DNA from: Chloroflexota bacterium
GTDB lineage: Bacteria > Chloroflexota > Anaerolineae > Aggregatilineales > Phototrophicaceae
Direction: 5' to 3'
Assembly (NCBI GenBank): GCA_013388735.1
Contig: JACAES010000125.1
Span: forward strand, 1-40,643
DNA length: 40,643 nucleotides
The translations under genes and the position numbers were made by a program. Shown here piece by piece: positions 8,733-15,412 of this stretch. The notes beneath the pieces are model-generated. The model was not told where the DNA came from. It was given only the letters and a program-made list of their open reading frames with translations, and ran no database searches. Within the stretch, counting starts at the first letter, position 1; every line of letters begins with the position of its first letter.

Positions 8733-9188
8733 TCACGAGCCGTTGGAAGGGTTGAGGTTGCGGTGGCGCAGCTTAAAGCTGAGATCCATCGCAATGTTAC
8801 GCATCATGATGTAACCGAGCGCCGTATCGGACGCACACAGGTTCAAAAAGTCGGCGCTGCTGATGGAATAAACGACGGTCTGTTCCTGGGTGGCGATGAT
8901 GGAAGCGGAGCGGTCGGTCTGATCGAGCAGCGCCATTTCGCCAAAAACCTGCCCCTGGCCCAGGAACACCGCCGCGTGTTTGCCGCCTTTATCATCCTTG
9001 ACGCGCACCTCGACCTCGCCCTGGGCGATGATGTACATCTTCTCGCCGGGCGTCCCCTGGTCGAAAATCACCTGATCGGCGTCATAGACCTCGCGGCGGC
9101 TGATGTTCGCCAGCCGTTCGAGCTGCTGGGTGTCGAGGCCATGAAACAACTCGACATGTTTAAGAATCGTGACCAGTTCCATTAGCAT
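8733..9188 (-). CDS. Single-domain cyclic-nucleotide-binding (CNBD) protein
   Basis: 151 residues consisting almost entirely of one CRP/PKA-type cNMP-binding domain: LFHGLDTQQLERL at the start, GEVEVRV, and the phosphate-binding cassette FGEMALLDQTDRSASI near residue 85 with the Arg-Ser-Ala that contacts the cyclic phosphate. No helix-turn-helix or channel follows, so it is not a CRP-type regulator; it may act as a stand-alone cNMP sensor binding a partner. A second in-frame ATG at 9182 is an equally good start; neither has a strong ribosome site. It leads a two-gene minus-strand unit with the 73-residue protein. Confidence 0.92.
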   Translation of the reverse strand: MLMELVTILKHVELFHGLDTQQLERLANISRREVYDADQVIFDQGTPGEKMYIIAQGEVEVRVKDDKGGKHAAVFLGQGQVFGEMALLDQTDRSASIIATQEQTVVYSISSADFLNLCASDTALGYIMMRNIAMDLSFKLRHRNLNPSNGS

Positions 9189-9266
9189 AATCCATGTCTT
9201 ACGGATAGTTTGTTTTCATTATACAGTCAAATGCCGGAATGCGCGCACAAGCATTGGCGGGGGGGG

Positions 9267-9473
9267 CAGGGCAATCGCTTCAAAAGCATTCCGACCCCCT
9301 CTCAATCTCCCCCGAATTCGGGGGAGACCTGGCTGCCGATGGGATGAAGCCCCGCCCTGAATTCGGCGAGCCGAATGGGGACGCACGTCCCCTGAGCGCG
9401 AGGGGGTTTGGGGGTGGGGTCAAGAGCGGACAGCACGCTTATTGAGACCAGGTATCTTCATGCGATTACCCTG
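9267..9473 (+). mobile_element. MITE-like repeat, family A copy 1
   Basis: A 207-bp non-coding element filling most of the gap between 9189 and 9558. The left end CAGGGCAATCGCTTCAA and the complement of the right end CAGGGTAATCGCATGAA match at 14 of 17 positions. The interior holds several GC-rich palindromes (TCCCCCGAATTCGGGGGA at 9307 onward, ATTCGGCGAGCCGAAT at 9361-9376) and the TTTGGGGG...GGGGTC core seen in the other copies. Flanks are G-rich and similar but do not give a clear target duplication. Confidence 0.75.
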
Positions 9474-9514
9474 GGACGGGGGGTAAAGTGCTGAATGCGG
9501 GGAGGTCGGTTGGT

Positions 9515-9540
9515 AGGGGCGGGCTGAAAAACCCGCCCCT
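9515..9540 (-). terminator. Terminator-like hairpin after the DsbA-like gene
   Basis: A perfect 9-bp GC stem (9515-9523 with 9532-9540) with an eight-base A-rich loop, 19 bases after the stop of the minus-strand lipoprotein gene. There is no U-run, so it may instead serve as an mRNA 3' stabiliser. Confidence 0.5.
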
Positions 9541-9558
9541 GCTGTCGAGCGTGCCGGT

Positions 9559-10629
9559 TTATGTTTCGGGCGTGGGTTCTGCGGTGGCTTCGGCGGGCAG
9601 CGGTTCGCCGGCTTTGAGAAGTTCTTCCTCGATGACGGCGGCAAAAACTTCGAACGGCTGCGCGCCGACCACGCGGCGGCCATTGATGAACAGCGTGGGC
9701 GTGCCGGTCAGCCCGACGGATTGGGCGTCGGCCAGGTCGTTACGCAGTTCGTCCAGGTGTACCTGGCCGTCCACACAGGCGTCGAAGGTTTGTGAATCCA
9801 TTTCAAGCTGGGTGGCGATCTCGGTCAGATACTGGCGGCTGAGCATGTCCTGGTTGGCGAACAGCAGGTCATGATAAGCCCAGAACTGACCCTGATCGTC
9901 GGCGCATTCCGCCGCCAGCGCCGCCCAACCGGAATTCGGCCCCAGGATGGGCGCGTCGCGGAAGACGAAACGCACGCGGTCGCCGTAACGTTCCAGCAGC
10001 AGCGGCAGGGTATTGATGGCGAAGTTAGCGCAGTGGGGGCAGGTGAAGTCGCTGAAAAAGATGATGATGACGGCGGCATCGTCCGGCCCGAGGGCGGGAT
10101 CATCGTCCGGGCTGACATCGGCGGGCTGGCTGTCCAGCGCGACCTGAGTGGCCTGGGCGGCGGCCTGCTGCGTCACGGCGGCATCCTGCGTCCCCTGCAC
10201 CTGGGCGACCAGCGTATCCACGACGGCGACCTGCACGGTAGCGACCAGTTCTTCCATATCGAGCGTGGGCGCGGGGGTGGGGCTGTCCGGAATCTGCGCG
10301 GCCAGCGTTTCGGCCAGGGCGGCCTGGGACTCGGCGGCCTGGGCAGCCTGGGCATCCAGCCGGTCGGCGAACGCTTCCAGCGTCATTTGCAGCGCGCGGC
10401 TGGTTGGTGATGGGGATGGCGAGGCCGTCGGCGGTGGCGGGGGCGTGTCGGTCGGCTCGGCAGTGAGGGTGGCGAACACCTCGGCGCGGATGCTGTCGGC
10501 CAGGGCGGCGGTGTCCAGCGTGGGCGCGGGGGTGATGGTGGGGACGGCCTGCCCGGCGCAGCCGGCCAGCAGTGCGATAACCAGCGCAGCCAACAGCGGC
10601 GCGGCGCGGTACGGCGTTCGAGAGCGCAT
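9559..10629 (-). CDS. DsbA-like thioredoxin-fold lipoprotein
   Basis: 356 residues from ATG 10629 (AAAGG upstream). A signal peptide ends in a lipobox LLAGC with the lipidated cysteine at residue 24. Residues 25-180 are a low-complexity Ala/Gln/Pro/Thr spacer that probably forms a coiled, flexible stalk. The C-terminal 170 residues are a DsbA/BdbD-type domain: FTCPHC with redox cysteines 197 and 200, a helical insert, and the cis-proline loop TGTPTLFING. It should be anchored outside the membrane by Lgt and there oxidise or isomerise disulfides in exported proteins. No DsbB/VKOR partner lies nearby. The long stalk is unusual for the family. Confidence 0.92.
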   Translation of the reverse strand: MRSRTPYRAAPLLAALVIALLAGCAGQAVPTITPAPTLDTAALADSIRAEVFATLTAEPTDTPPPPPTASPSPSPTSRALQMTLEAFADRLDAQAAQAAESQAALAETLAAQIPDSPTPAPTLDMEELVATVQVAVVDTLVAQVQGTQDAAVTQQAAAQATQVALDSQPADVSPDDDPALGPDDAAVIIIFFSDFTCPHCANFAINTLPLLLERYGDRVRFVFRDAPILGPNSGWAALAAECADDQGQFWAYHDLLFANQDMLSRQYLTEIATQLEMDSQTFDACVDGQVHLDELRNDLADAQSVGLTGTPTLFINGRRVVGAQPFEVFAAVIEEELLKAGEPLPAEATAEPTPET

Positions 10630-10707
10630 GAGATGACCTTTCGGGTAAGCGGGTTTTGCGTCCGGCGAATTATAGCGGAGAAAGGGGGAAGACGTAAACA
10701 AATGTCT

Positions 10708-10748
10708 GAACAAATGTTCCGCCATAATAAGAACATATGTGCTATTAT
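10708..10748 (+). promoter_or_regulatory. SOS/LexA-like operator pair with a -10-like box
   Basis: GAACAAATGTTC at 10708-10719 is a perfect GAAC-N4-GTTC palindrome, the Gram-positive LexA half-site arrangement. A degenerate second copy GAACATATGTGC follows at 10731-10742 and overlaps the approach to TATTAT at 10743-10748. The sites are 79 bases upstream of the divergent DsbA-like gene and about 380 bases before the phage protease-capsid gene. Motif match is seen; LexA binding is inferred. Confidence 0.4.
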
Positions 10749-10757
10749 GATTCCAGC

Positions 10758-11087
10758 CGCCAGTTATCAGTTACCGGCTGCCAGATGGGAGGCCGGAAGC
10801 TGGCGACTTATTTAACAACGGCTGCGGGGTAACAGGCTGCCGCGCTTTCGGGCGAACGGCGGTTGAGGCCAGCGGCCCGGATGGCTGCCCGCGTCTGCAC
10901 CACGCATAGGGATACCGCGTGTGGACGGGCTGAGGCAGGGGTGAAGGCTAATGCAGTCTTTAGTCAATAGTCGTTAGCCAGAAGGCAAACCGGAATAATC
11001 TGTTGTGGTGTTTTCAGAACCGTCATCAGCCAGATCGCCGGCCACAAGAGTTAATCCCGATGGTCTGAAGCGGCGCTAAAGACCGGC
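10758..11087 (+). ncRNA. Candidate structured non-coding region upstream of the capsid gene
   Basis: No convincing gene lies between 10630 and 11132. Inside it are nested hairpins: CGCCAG at 10758-10763 pairs with 10800-10805 around CCGGC/GCCGG (10774-10778 with 10792-10796). A long imperfect hairpin at 10887-10930 has GCCCG/CGGGC at the base and CACGC/GCGTG near an 11-base loop. The AGTCTTTAGTC at 10955-10965 is perfectly complementary to GACTAAAGACT at 11088-11098, allowing long-range closure. It could be the leader of the capsid mRNA or a stand-alone RNA such as a HEARO/omega-RNA-like element, which in Chloroflexota can occur without a nuclease gene. No family could be confirmed. Confidence 0.3.
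10955..10977 (-). repeat. Heptamer repeat tract, inverted orientation
   Basis: Read on the minus strand this is a run of CTAACGA/CTATTGA/CTAAAGA heptamers, the same type as the tract at 11088-11129 but in the opposite direction. Confidence 0.6.
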
Positions 11088-11129
11088 GACTAAAGACTAA
11101 CGACTGGAGACTAACGACTGGAGATTACA
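11088..11129 (+). repeat. Heptamer tandem repeat supplying the capsid gene ribosome site
   Basis: Six consecutive seven-base units: GACTAAA, GACTAAC, GACTGGA, GACTAAC, GACTGGA, GATTACA. The last GGAG (11120-11123) lies nine bases before the ATG at 11133 and is the only Shine-Dalgarno-like sequence there. Related tracts occur at 30008-30065, 30270-30305, 30441-30463 and 39702-39737. Confidence 0.8.
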
Positions 11130-11132
11130 CAC

Positions 11133-12908
11133 ATGGACTACGCCGTGAAGATGCTGGATGCCGCCGGGGGGCGCGTGGGCGGCTATCTGGTGGTGTGGGG
11201 CAGCCCGGCGCTGCGCGACCTGGACGGCGAATACTTCACGCCGGAAACCGACCTGGGGCTGGAATGGTACGAGCGCCGCCCGGTTCTTTACCATCACGGG
11301 CTGGATGGCGAGCTGGGGCCGGCGGTGATCGGCGTGATCGAGACGCTGAAGGCCGACTCAACCGGGCTGTGGGCAGAAGCGCAGCTCAACCTGCGCCGCC
11401 GGTATGTGCGAGCGGTGCAGCGGTTGGTGGAACAGGGGCGGCTGAACTGGTCGTCCGGCAGCCTGCCGCATCTGGTGGAGGTGGCGGCGGACGGGCACAT
11501 CAAACGGTGGCCGATTGTGGAGGGCAGCCTGACGCCCGCCCCTGCCGAGCCGCGCCGGACGGACGCGCGCACGATCAAAAGCGCGTATGAGGCCGCAGGT
11601 CTCAGTTCGGAGTTCCGAGTTCTGAGTGCCGAGTTGAAGGACAAAACAGAGGAAAACATGCAGGACGAAATGGACATCATGCAGGTTGAGGACGAACGTC
11701 CGGCGCGCAAGCGGCTGCCGGTCGCCGGCGCCGATGAGGCGTTGAAGGCGCGCATCCAGGTGGGCAGCCCGTTCGACCGGCTGGAGACGATGGATCTGCT
11801 GCACGGCTACATGATGCTGCGTTCCGCCAAGAGCTTTCATGGCGTGAGCGAGCCGTATGCCAACGCGCTGGCGCACAAGGTCAGCCGGGCGGGGTTGAGC
11901 GCGATCAAAGCCGGCGAACTGAGCCACAGCACGCAGACCGGCTTCGGCGATGAGTGGGTGCCTGATCTGTGGAGCGCGCAGATCTGGCAGAAGGCGCGGC
12001 TGGAAAACGTGATTCTGCCGCTGTTCCGGGCGCTGGAAATGCCGTCCAACCCGTTTGAAGTGCCGGTGGAGGGGACGGATCCGTCGGTGTATTATGTGCC
12101 GGAGACGAGCGACGAAGATCATCTGACGCTGGGCAGCGGCAACACCATACCGGACAGCAAAATCGGGTCGGGCAAGGTGCAGCTAACGGCCAAAAAGCTG
12201 GCGCTGCGGGTGGGCTTCAGCGCCGAACTGGTGGAAGACGCCATTGTGCCGGTGCTGAACATCTACCGCGAACAGGCCATGCGCGCCATCGCGGACAGCA
12301 TTGATTACGTGCTGCTGAACGGCGACACAGAAAGCGGCGCGACGGGCAACATCAACAGCGACGCCGCCGCGCCGGCGGCCAACGCGCGCTACCTGGCCTT
12401 TAACGGACTGCGTAAGCTGGCGCTGGCGAACGCCGCCAACAAGGCCGACGCCGGGAACGCCGCGCCGGACCTGAGCAAACTGCGGTCGGCGCGTTTTAAA
12501 CTGCCGGCGCGTTACAGCGCGCGGCCTGCCGACCTGGCCTGGATTGTGGACGGCGGGACATATGCCAAATTCCTGGCGATGGAGCAGTTTTTGACGATGG
12601 ACAAAGCCGGGCCGCTGGCGACGGCCATGACCGGACAGATCGGGCTGGTGGACGGCGCGCCGGCGCTGGTGAGCGCGGAAATGCCGCTGACGGAAGCCGA
12701 CGGCAAGGTGGGCAGCGGCACGAACGACCGGGGGACGGCGCTGTGTGTGTACCGTCCGGGCTGGTTTGTAGGCTACCGCCGGCGCATCGCGGTGAGCGTG
12801 GATTACCTGCCATACACCGACAGCTACCAACTGACGGCGACGGTGCGGCTGGCGTTCGCGCCGTTCGATAACGCGGTGGCGAGCGTGCTGTTCAACATCG
12901 CGGTGTAA
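11133..12908 (+). CDS. HK97-type prohead protease fused to major capsid protein
   Basis: 591 residues. Residues 1-150 are a prohead protease (S78-like): histidines in VLYHHG at 51-56, serines in NWSSGS at 105-110 and the family motif WPIVEGSLTPAPAEP at 126-140. Residues 157-169 are encoded by a heptamer repeat (11603-11637). From about residue 176 the sequence is an HK97-fold major capsid protein, with an N-terminal charged delta-like segment, then E-loop, P- and A-domain-like stretches such as LALRVGFSAELVEDA and DYVLLNGD. An ATG at 11658 preceded by GAGG could start a separate capsid protein from the same frame. In phage the protease matures the prohead, then is lost. No terminase, portal or scaffold lies nearby. 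Confidence 0.9.
   Translation: MDYAVKMLDAAGGRVGGYLVVWGSPALRDLDGEYFTPETDLGLEWYERRPVLYHHGLDGELGPAVIGVIETLKADSTGLWAEAQLNLRRRYVRAVQRLVEQGRLNWSSGSLPHLVEVAADGHIKRWPIVEGSLTPAPAEPRRTDARTIKSAYEAAGLSSEFRVLSAELKDKTEENMQDEMDIMQVEDERPARKRLPVAGADEALKARIQVGSPFDRLETMDLLHGYMMLRSAKSFHGVSEPYANALAHKVSRAGLSAIKAGELSHSTQTGFGDEWVPDLWSAQIWQKARLENVILPLFRALEMPSNPFEVPVEGTDPSVYYVPETSDEDHLTLGSGNTIPDSKIGSGKVQLTAKKLALRVGFSAELVEDAIVPVLNIYREQAMRAIADSIDYVLLNGDTESGATGNINSDAAAPAANARYLAFNGLRKLALANAANKADAGNAAPDLSKLRSARFKLPARYSARPADLAWIVDGGTYAKFLAMEQFLTMDKAGPLATAMTGQIGLVDGAPALVSAEMPLTEADGKVGSGTNDRGTALCVYRPGWFVGYRRRIAVSVDYLPYTDSYQLTATVRLAFAPFDNAVASVLFNIAV
11603..11637 (+). repeat. Heptamer tandem repeat inside the protease-capsid linker
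   Basis: Five units CAGTTCG, GAGTTCC, GAGTTCT, GAGTGCC, GAGTTGA in frame with the protein. This is the GAGTNCC type also found at 15372-15406 and 39632-39665, where it is intergenic. Confidence 0.75.
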
Positions 12909-12964
12909 GACGGAAAAACGTAACACAGAGGCGCAAAGACTCAGAGGCGCAGAGAGTGTCGTAG

Positions 12965-12986
12965 GGGCGCGCCGGTGTGCGCGCCC
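12965..12986 (+). terminator. Hairpin after the capsid gene
   Basis: An 8-bp GGGCGCGC/GCGCGCCC stem with a six-base loop, 57 bases after the capsid stop. It is the core of a GTAGGGGCGCGCC-type repeat also seen near 30332. There is no U-run, so termination is uncertain. Confidence 0.4.
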
Positions 12987-13017
12987 ACTGCAAAAGGCCA
13001 AAAGCGGAACGCAAAGA

Positions 13018-13040
13018 GGGCGAACGCAGATGGTTCGCCC
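13018..13040 (-). terminator. Terminator-like hairpin after the 367-aa membrane protein gene
   Basis: GGGCGAAC at 13018-13025 pairs with GTTCGCCC at 13033-13040, ending 15 bases beyond the stop codon of the minus-strand gene. No U-run. Confidence 0.4.
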
Positions 13041-13054
13041 CTGATGCTGGGTGA

Positions 13055-14158
13055 TTAGAAGTCGGTGCTGACCGTTGGCGACAGGGCGTTCATTTCCGCG
13101 CTGAAGGCGTTGAACTCGGTTTGTGCTGCCGCCAGATAAGCGTCCGCCGCTGCCGGGTCGTTGTTCAGGGTGGCGTTGACGGTGTTGATGAAGGCGTCCA
13201 TGCCTTTGAGAAAATGTTCGCTGGCAGGCTTCACGCAGTCGGGGAAGGCGGCGCTGTCGGTTTCAAAGGCGCTGCGCAGGTTACGCATTTCGCGCAGGGT
13301 GAACTGGACGTCGGCCAGGGGCGCGTTCTGGATTTGAAGCTGGTCGGTCAGGTCGAAAAAGCGGGCGTAGTTGCGGGCATAAAAGGTTTCGATGATCCAG
13401 CGGTTCACCGGACATTCGGCGCGTGAGAAGTCCTGGATGCGCGTTACCCAGGCATCGTCCGGCGAAAGCGTGATGCCCAGTTCGGGGTTGGTGATCGCGT
13501 CCGCCAGCGGCAGCAGGCCGTCAATCAGCGGCAGCAGCAGCAGGGCGCGCTCCTGCGCGGTGGTCACGTTGAGGAAGGCGTTGATGTACGCCTCGACCTG
13601 GGGCAGCGCGGCAACAGTGGCCTGTTTGAGCGGCTCAAGGCAGGGCGCGACGGTTTCGGCCTCGAAGGTTTGCCGCCAGAGTTTGAAATTTTCGGCGGTG
13701 GATTGAATGTTGGTCGGCGGCAGCTCGATGCTTAAATCCACCGAATCGCCAATCGCGCTGCGAAACCCGGCGCGGTGTTCGTCCCACCAGAGCTGGGCAT
13801 CGCAGGGGACGGGCGTCTCGGTGGGGCGCGGCGTGGCGGTCGGGATGGGCGTTCCGCCGTCGGCAACCAGGAGAGCGGATGCGCCGGTCGCGGCTTTGAT
13901 GCCAAGCTGGTTGGCGATGAAAAACGCGCCGCCGCCGAACAGGGCGGTGAAGATGACGGCCATCAGCAGGATATGCAGCAGGTCGCGGACGGGCGACGAA
14001 GCGCGGGTGCGGCGTGGTTGGCTGGCTTCCAACTGGTCGAGCCGCGCCAGCATTTTTTCGGCGGTCGTGCCTTTAATGCCTTTGAGCGCCGCGCGCGCCT
14101 GGCGATACTTCCCGGCTTGCATCAGATCACGGGCTTGAGTGAGTTTTTCTTTAGACAT
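13055..14158 (-). CDS. Single-pass membrane protein with N-terminal TPR-like region
   Basis: 367 residues. Residues 1-48 (LTQARDLMQAGKYRQARAAL) look like one tetratricopeptide-type helical hairpin. A single transmembrane helix follows at about 62-84, then a Pro/Thr-rich linker (TPIPTATPRPTETPVP). The outer 250 residues are mostly helical, with four cysteines spaced so as to allow disulfides (near residues 118, 172, 252 and 312). No catalytic motif is seen. The orientation is probably N-in, C-out. The family was not recognised; proteins with this TPR-TM-TPxP linker layout are common in Anaerolineae. Translation probably starts at ATG 14158 although the ribosome site is weak. Confidence 0.75.
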   Translation of the reverse strand: MSKEKLTQARDLMQAGKYRQARAALKGIKGTTAEKMLARLDQLEASQPRRTRASSPVRDLLHILLMAVIFTALFGGGAFFIANQLGIKAATGASALLVADGGTPIPTATPRPTETPVPCDAQLWWDEHRAGFRSAIGDSVDLSIELPPTNIQSTAENFKLWRQTFEAETVAPCLEPLKQATVAALPQVEAYINAFLNVTTAQERALLLLPLIDGLLPLADAITNPELGITLSPDDAWVTRIQDFSRAECPVNRWIIETFYARNYARFFDLTDQLQIQNAPLADVQFTLREMRNLRSAFETDSAAFPDCVKPASEHFLKGMDAFINTVNATLNNDPAAADAYLAAAQTEFNAFSAEMNALSPTVSTDF

Positions 14159-14238
14159 AGCTTCTATCCGGCGGTCACAGAATTCCCCCTCACATTATGC
14201 ACCAAAGCGGGCGAACACGCGATTGACGGCCCAGAGGA

Positions 14239-15354
14239 TCAAACCGGTGGATGGGCGCGCTGCTCATGCGAGAGGCCGTAACGGGCGGCGGCAGTGTCCA
14301 CAATGGTATTAATGAGGCGCTCGTAAGACCAGCCGGCGGCGGCGGCCTGCAAACACAGGTCGCTGAAGCCGGGATAGAGGCCGGGCAGTGGGTTCACTTC
14401 CAGGATATAAGGCTGGTCGCCCTGCCGAGAGTCGAGGCGGAAATCCACGCGGGCAACATCCCGGCAGTCGGTGACGCGAAAGACTGCCGCCGCCAGCCGG
14501 CGCAGGCGTTCAAGCTGTTCGGGGTCAAGCGGCGCGGGGCAGTGATAGCGGAACTTTTCGAGTTCCATGCCGGTTTTCATGAAGCTGGTGTACAGCCCGG
14601 CTTCGCTTTCGCCGTGCGCGGCCAGGTCTACTTCCAGGGCGGGCAGGACGGTGAGCGTTTGCGGCAGGACATTTGGCGCGGCGCGGTCGTTGAGGCGGCG
14701 GGCGGTGATGGGCGCGAAGTTGCCCAGCAGACCGACCGTGACCTCGCGGCCTTCGATATAATGCTCACACAGGATGGGTTGGCGGTAGTGTTCAAGCTGG
14801 ACGGCGACCTGTTCGCGCAGTTCGGCGACGGTGCGGACGATACTGCTGGCGCTGACTCCCATGCTGGTGCCTTCGCGGCTGGGCTTGACGAACAGCGGGA
14901 AACGCAGTTCGTCACCGTCCAGCAGGTCGTCATCAATGGTTTCGCCGGCGCGCTCGAAAACCTGGAATTCCGGCGTGGGCAGGCCATGATACACCAGGAT
15001 GCGTTTGGTCATGGGTTTATCCAGCGCCAGCGCCAGGGCGAGAACCTGACTGCCGGTGTACGGCAGGCGCAGCATCTCCAGCAGGGCGGGAATCTGCGCT
15101 TCGCGGCCATCGCCAAAATGCCCTTCGGCGATGTTAAAACACAGGTCGGGGCGGTAGGCCAGCAGGCGTTCGACCAGGTTAAACGGCGGCAGGATGCTGG
15201 CCTCGAAAAATTCGGCCTGATGACCACCCTTTTCCAGGGCGGCGATGAGGGCGTCGGTGGTGGTGGGGCTGTCCAGGTCGTCCCAACGGTCGGCGGGCAT
15301 CCCTTGCCAGCGGGGGGCGTTCTGTTTAAGGTTGGCGAGTACCGCGATACGCAT
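14239..15354 (-). CDS. ATP-grasp ligase (D-Ala-D-Ala ligase family)
   Basis: 371 residues starting at ATG 15354 with AAGGA upstream. The N-terminal domain contains DLCFNIAEGHFGDGREAQIPALLE, as in Ddl-like enzymes, followed by LPYTGS. The ATP-grasp part shows PLFVKPSREGTSMGV (ATP-binding lysine and Ser-rich loop), LCEHYIEGREVTVG, and the metal-binding DVARVDFRLD and ILEVNPLPGLYPG. It joins two carboxylate/amine substrates through an acyl phosphate. True Ddl enzymes are usually about 310 residues and sit in cell-wall clusters. Here the gene is 58 bases downstream of kamA on the same strand, so beta-lysine or another amino acid is a plausible substrate. That assignment is inferred. Confidence 0.88.
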   Translation of the reverse strand: MRIAVLANLKQNAPRWQGMPADRWDDLDSPTTTDALIAALEKGGHQAEFFEASILPPFNLVERLLAYRPDLCFNIAEGHFGDGREAQIPALLEMLRLPYTGSQVLALALALDKPMTKRILVYHGLPTPEFQVFERAGETIDDDLLDGDELRFPLFVKPSREGTSMGVSASSIVRTVAELREQVAVQLEHYRQPILCEHYIEGREVTVGLLGNFAPITARRLNDRAAPNVLPQTLTVLPALEVDLAAHGESEAGLYTSFMKTGMELEKFRYHCPAPLDPEQLERLRRLAAAVFRVTDCRDVARVDFRLDSRQGDQPYILEVNPLPGLYPGFSDLCLQAAAAGWSYERLINTIVDTAAARYGLSHEQRAHPPV

Positions 15355-15371
15355 CGGTAGAGTCCTTATTA

Positions 15372-15406
15372 GAGTGCTGAGTGCCGAGTACTGAGTACCG
15401 AGTCAG
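15372..15406 (-). repeat. Heptamer tandem repeat between kamA and the ATP-grasp gene
   Basis: Five plus-strand units GAGTGCT, GAGTGCC, GAGTACT, GAGTACC, GAGTCAG fill most of the 58-base spacer of this operon. Confidence 0.8.
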
Positions 15407-15412
15407 GGCGGT

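Noticed and set aside
9257..9483. Target duplication for family A copy 1
   Set aside because: Flanks GCGGGGGGGG and GGACGGGGGG are both G-rich but not the same; the similarity could be chance.
11088..11129. CRISPR-like short repeats
   Set aside because: Units are seven bases with no spacers; these are tandem heptamers, not a CRISPR array. No cas gene is present.
14251..15360. Plus-strand open frame of 369 codons opposite the ATP-grasp gene
   Set aside because: The minus-strand ATP-grasp protein is unmistakable; this frame is a GC shadow.
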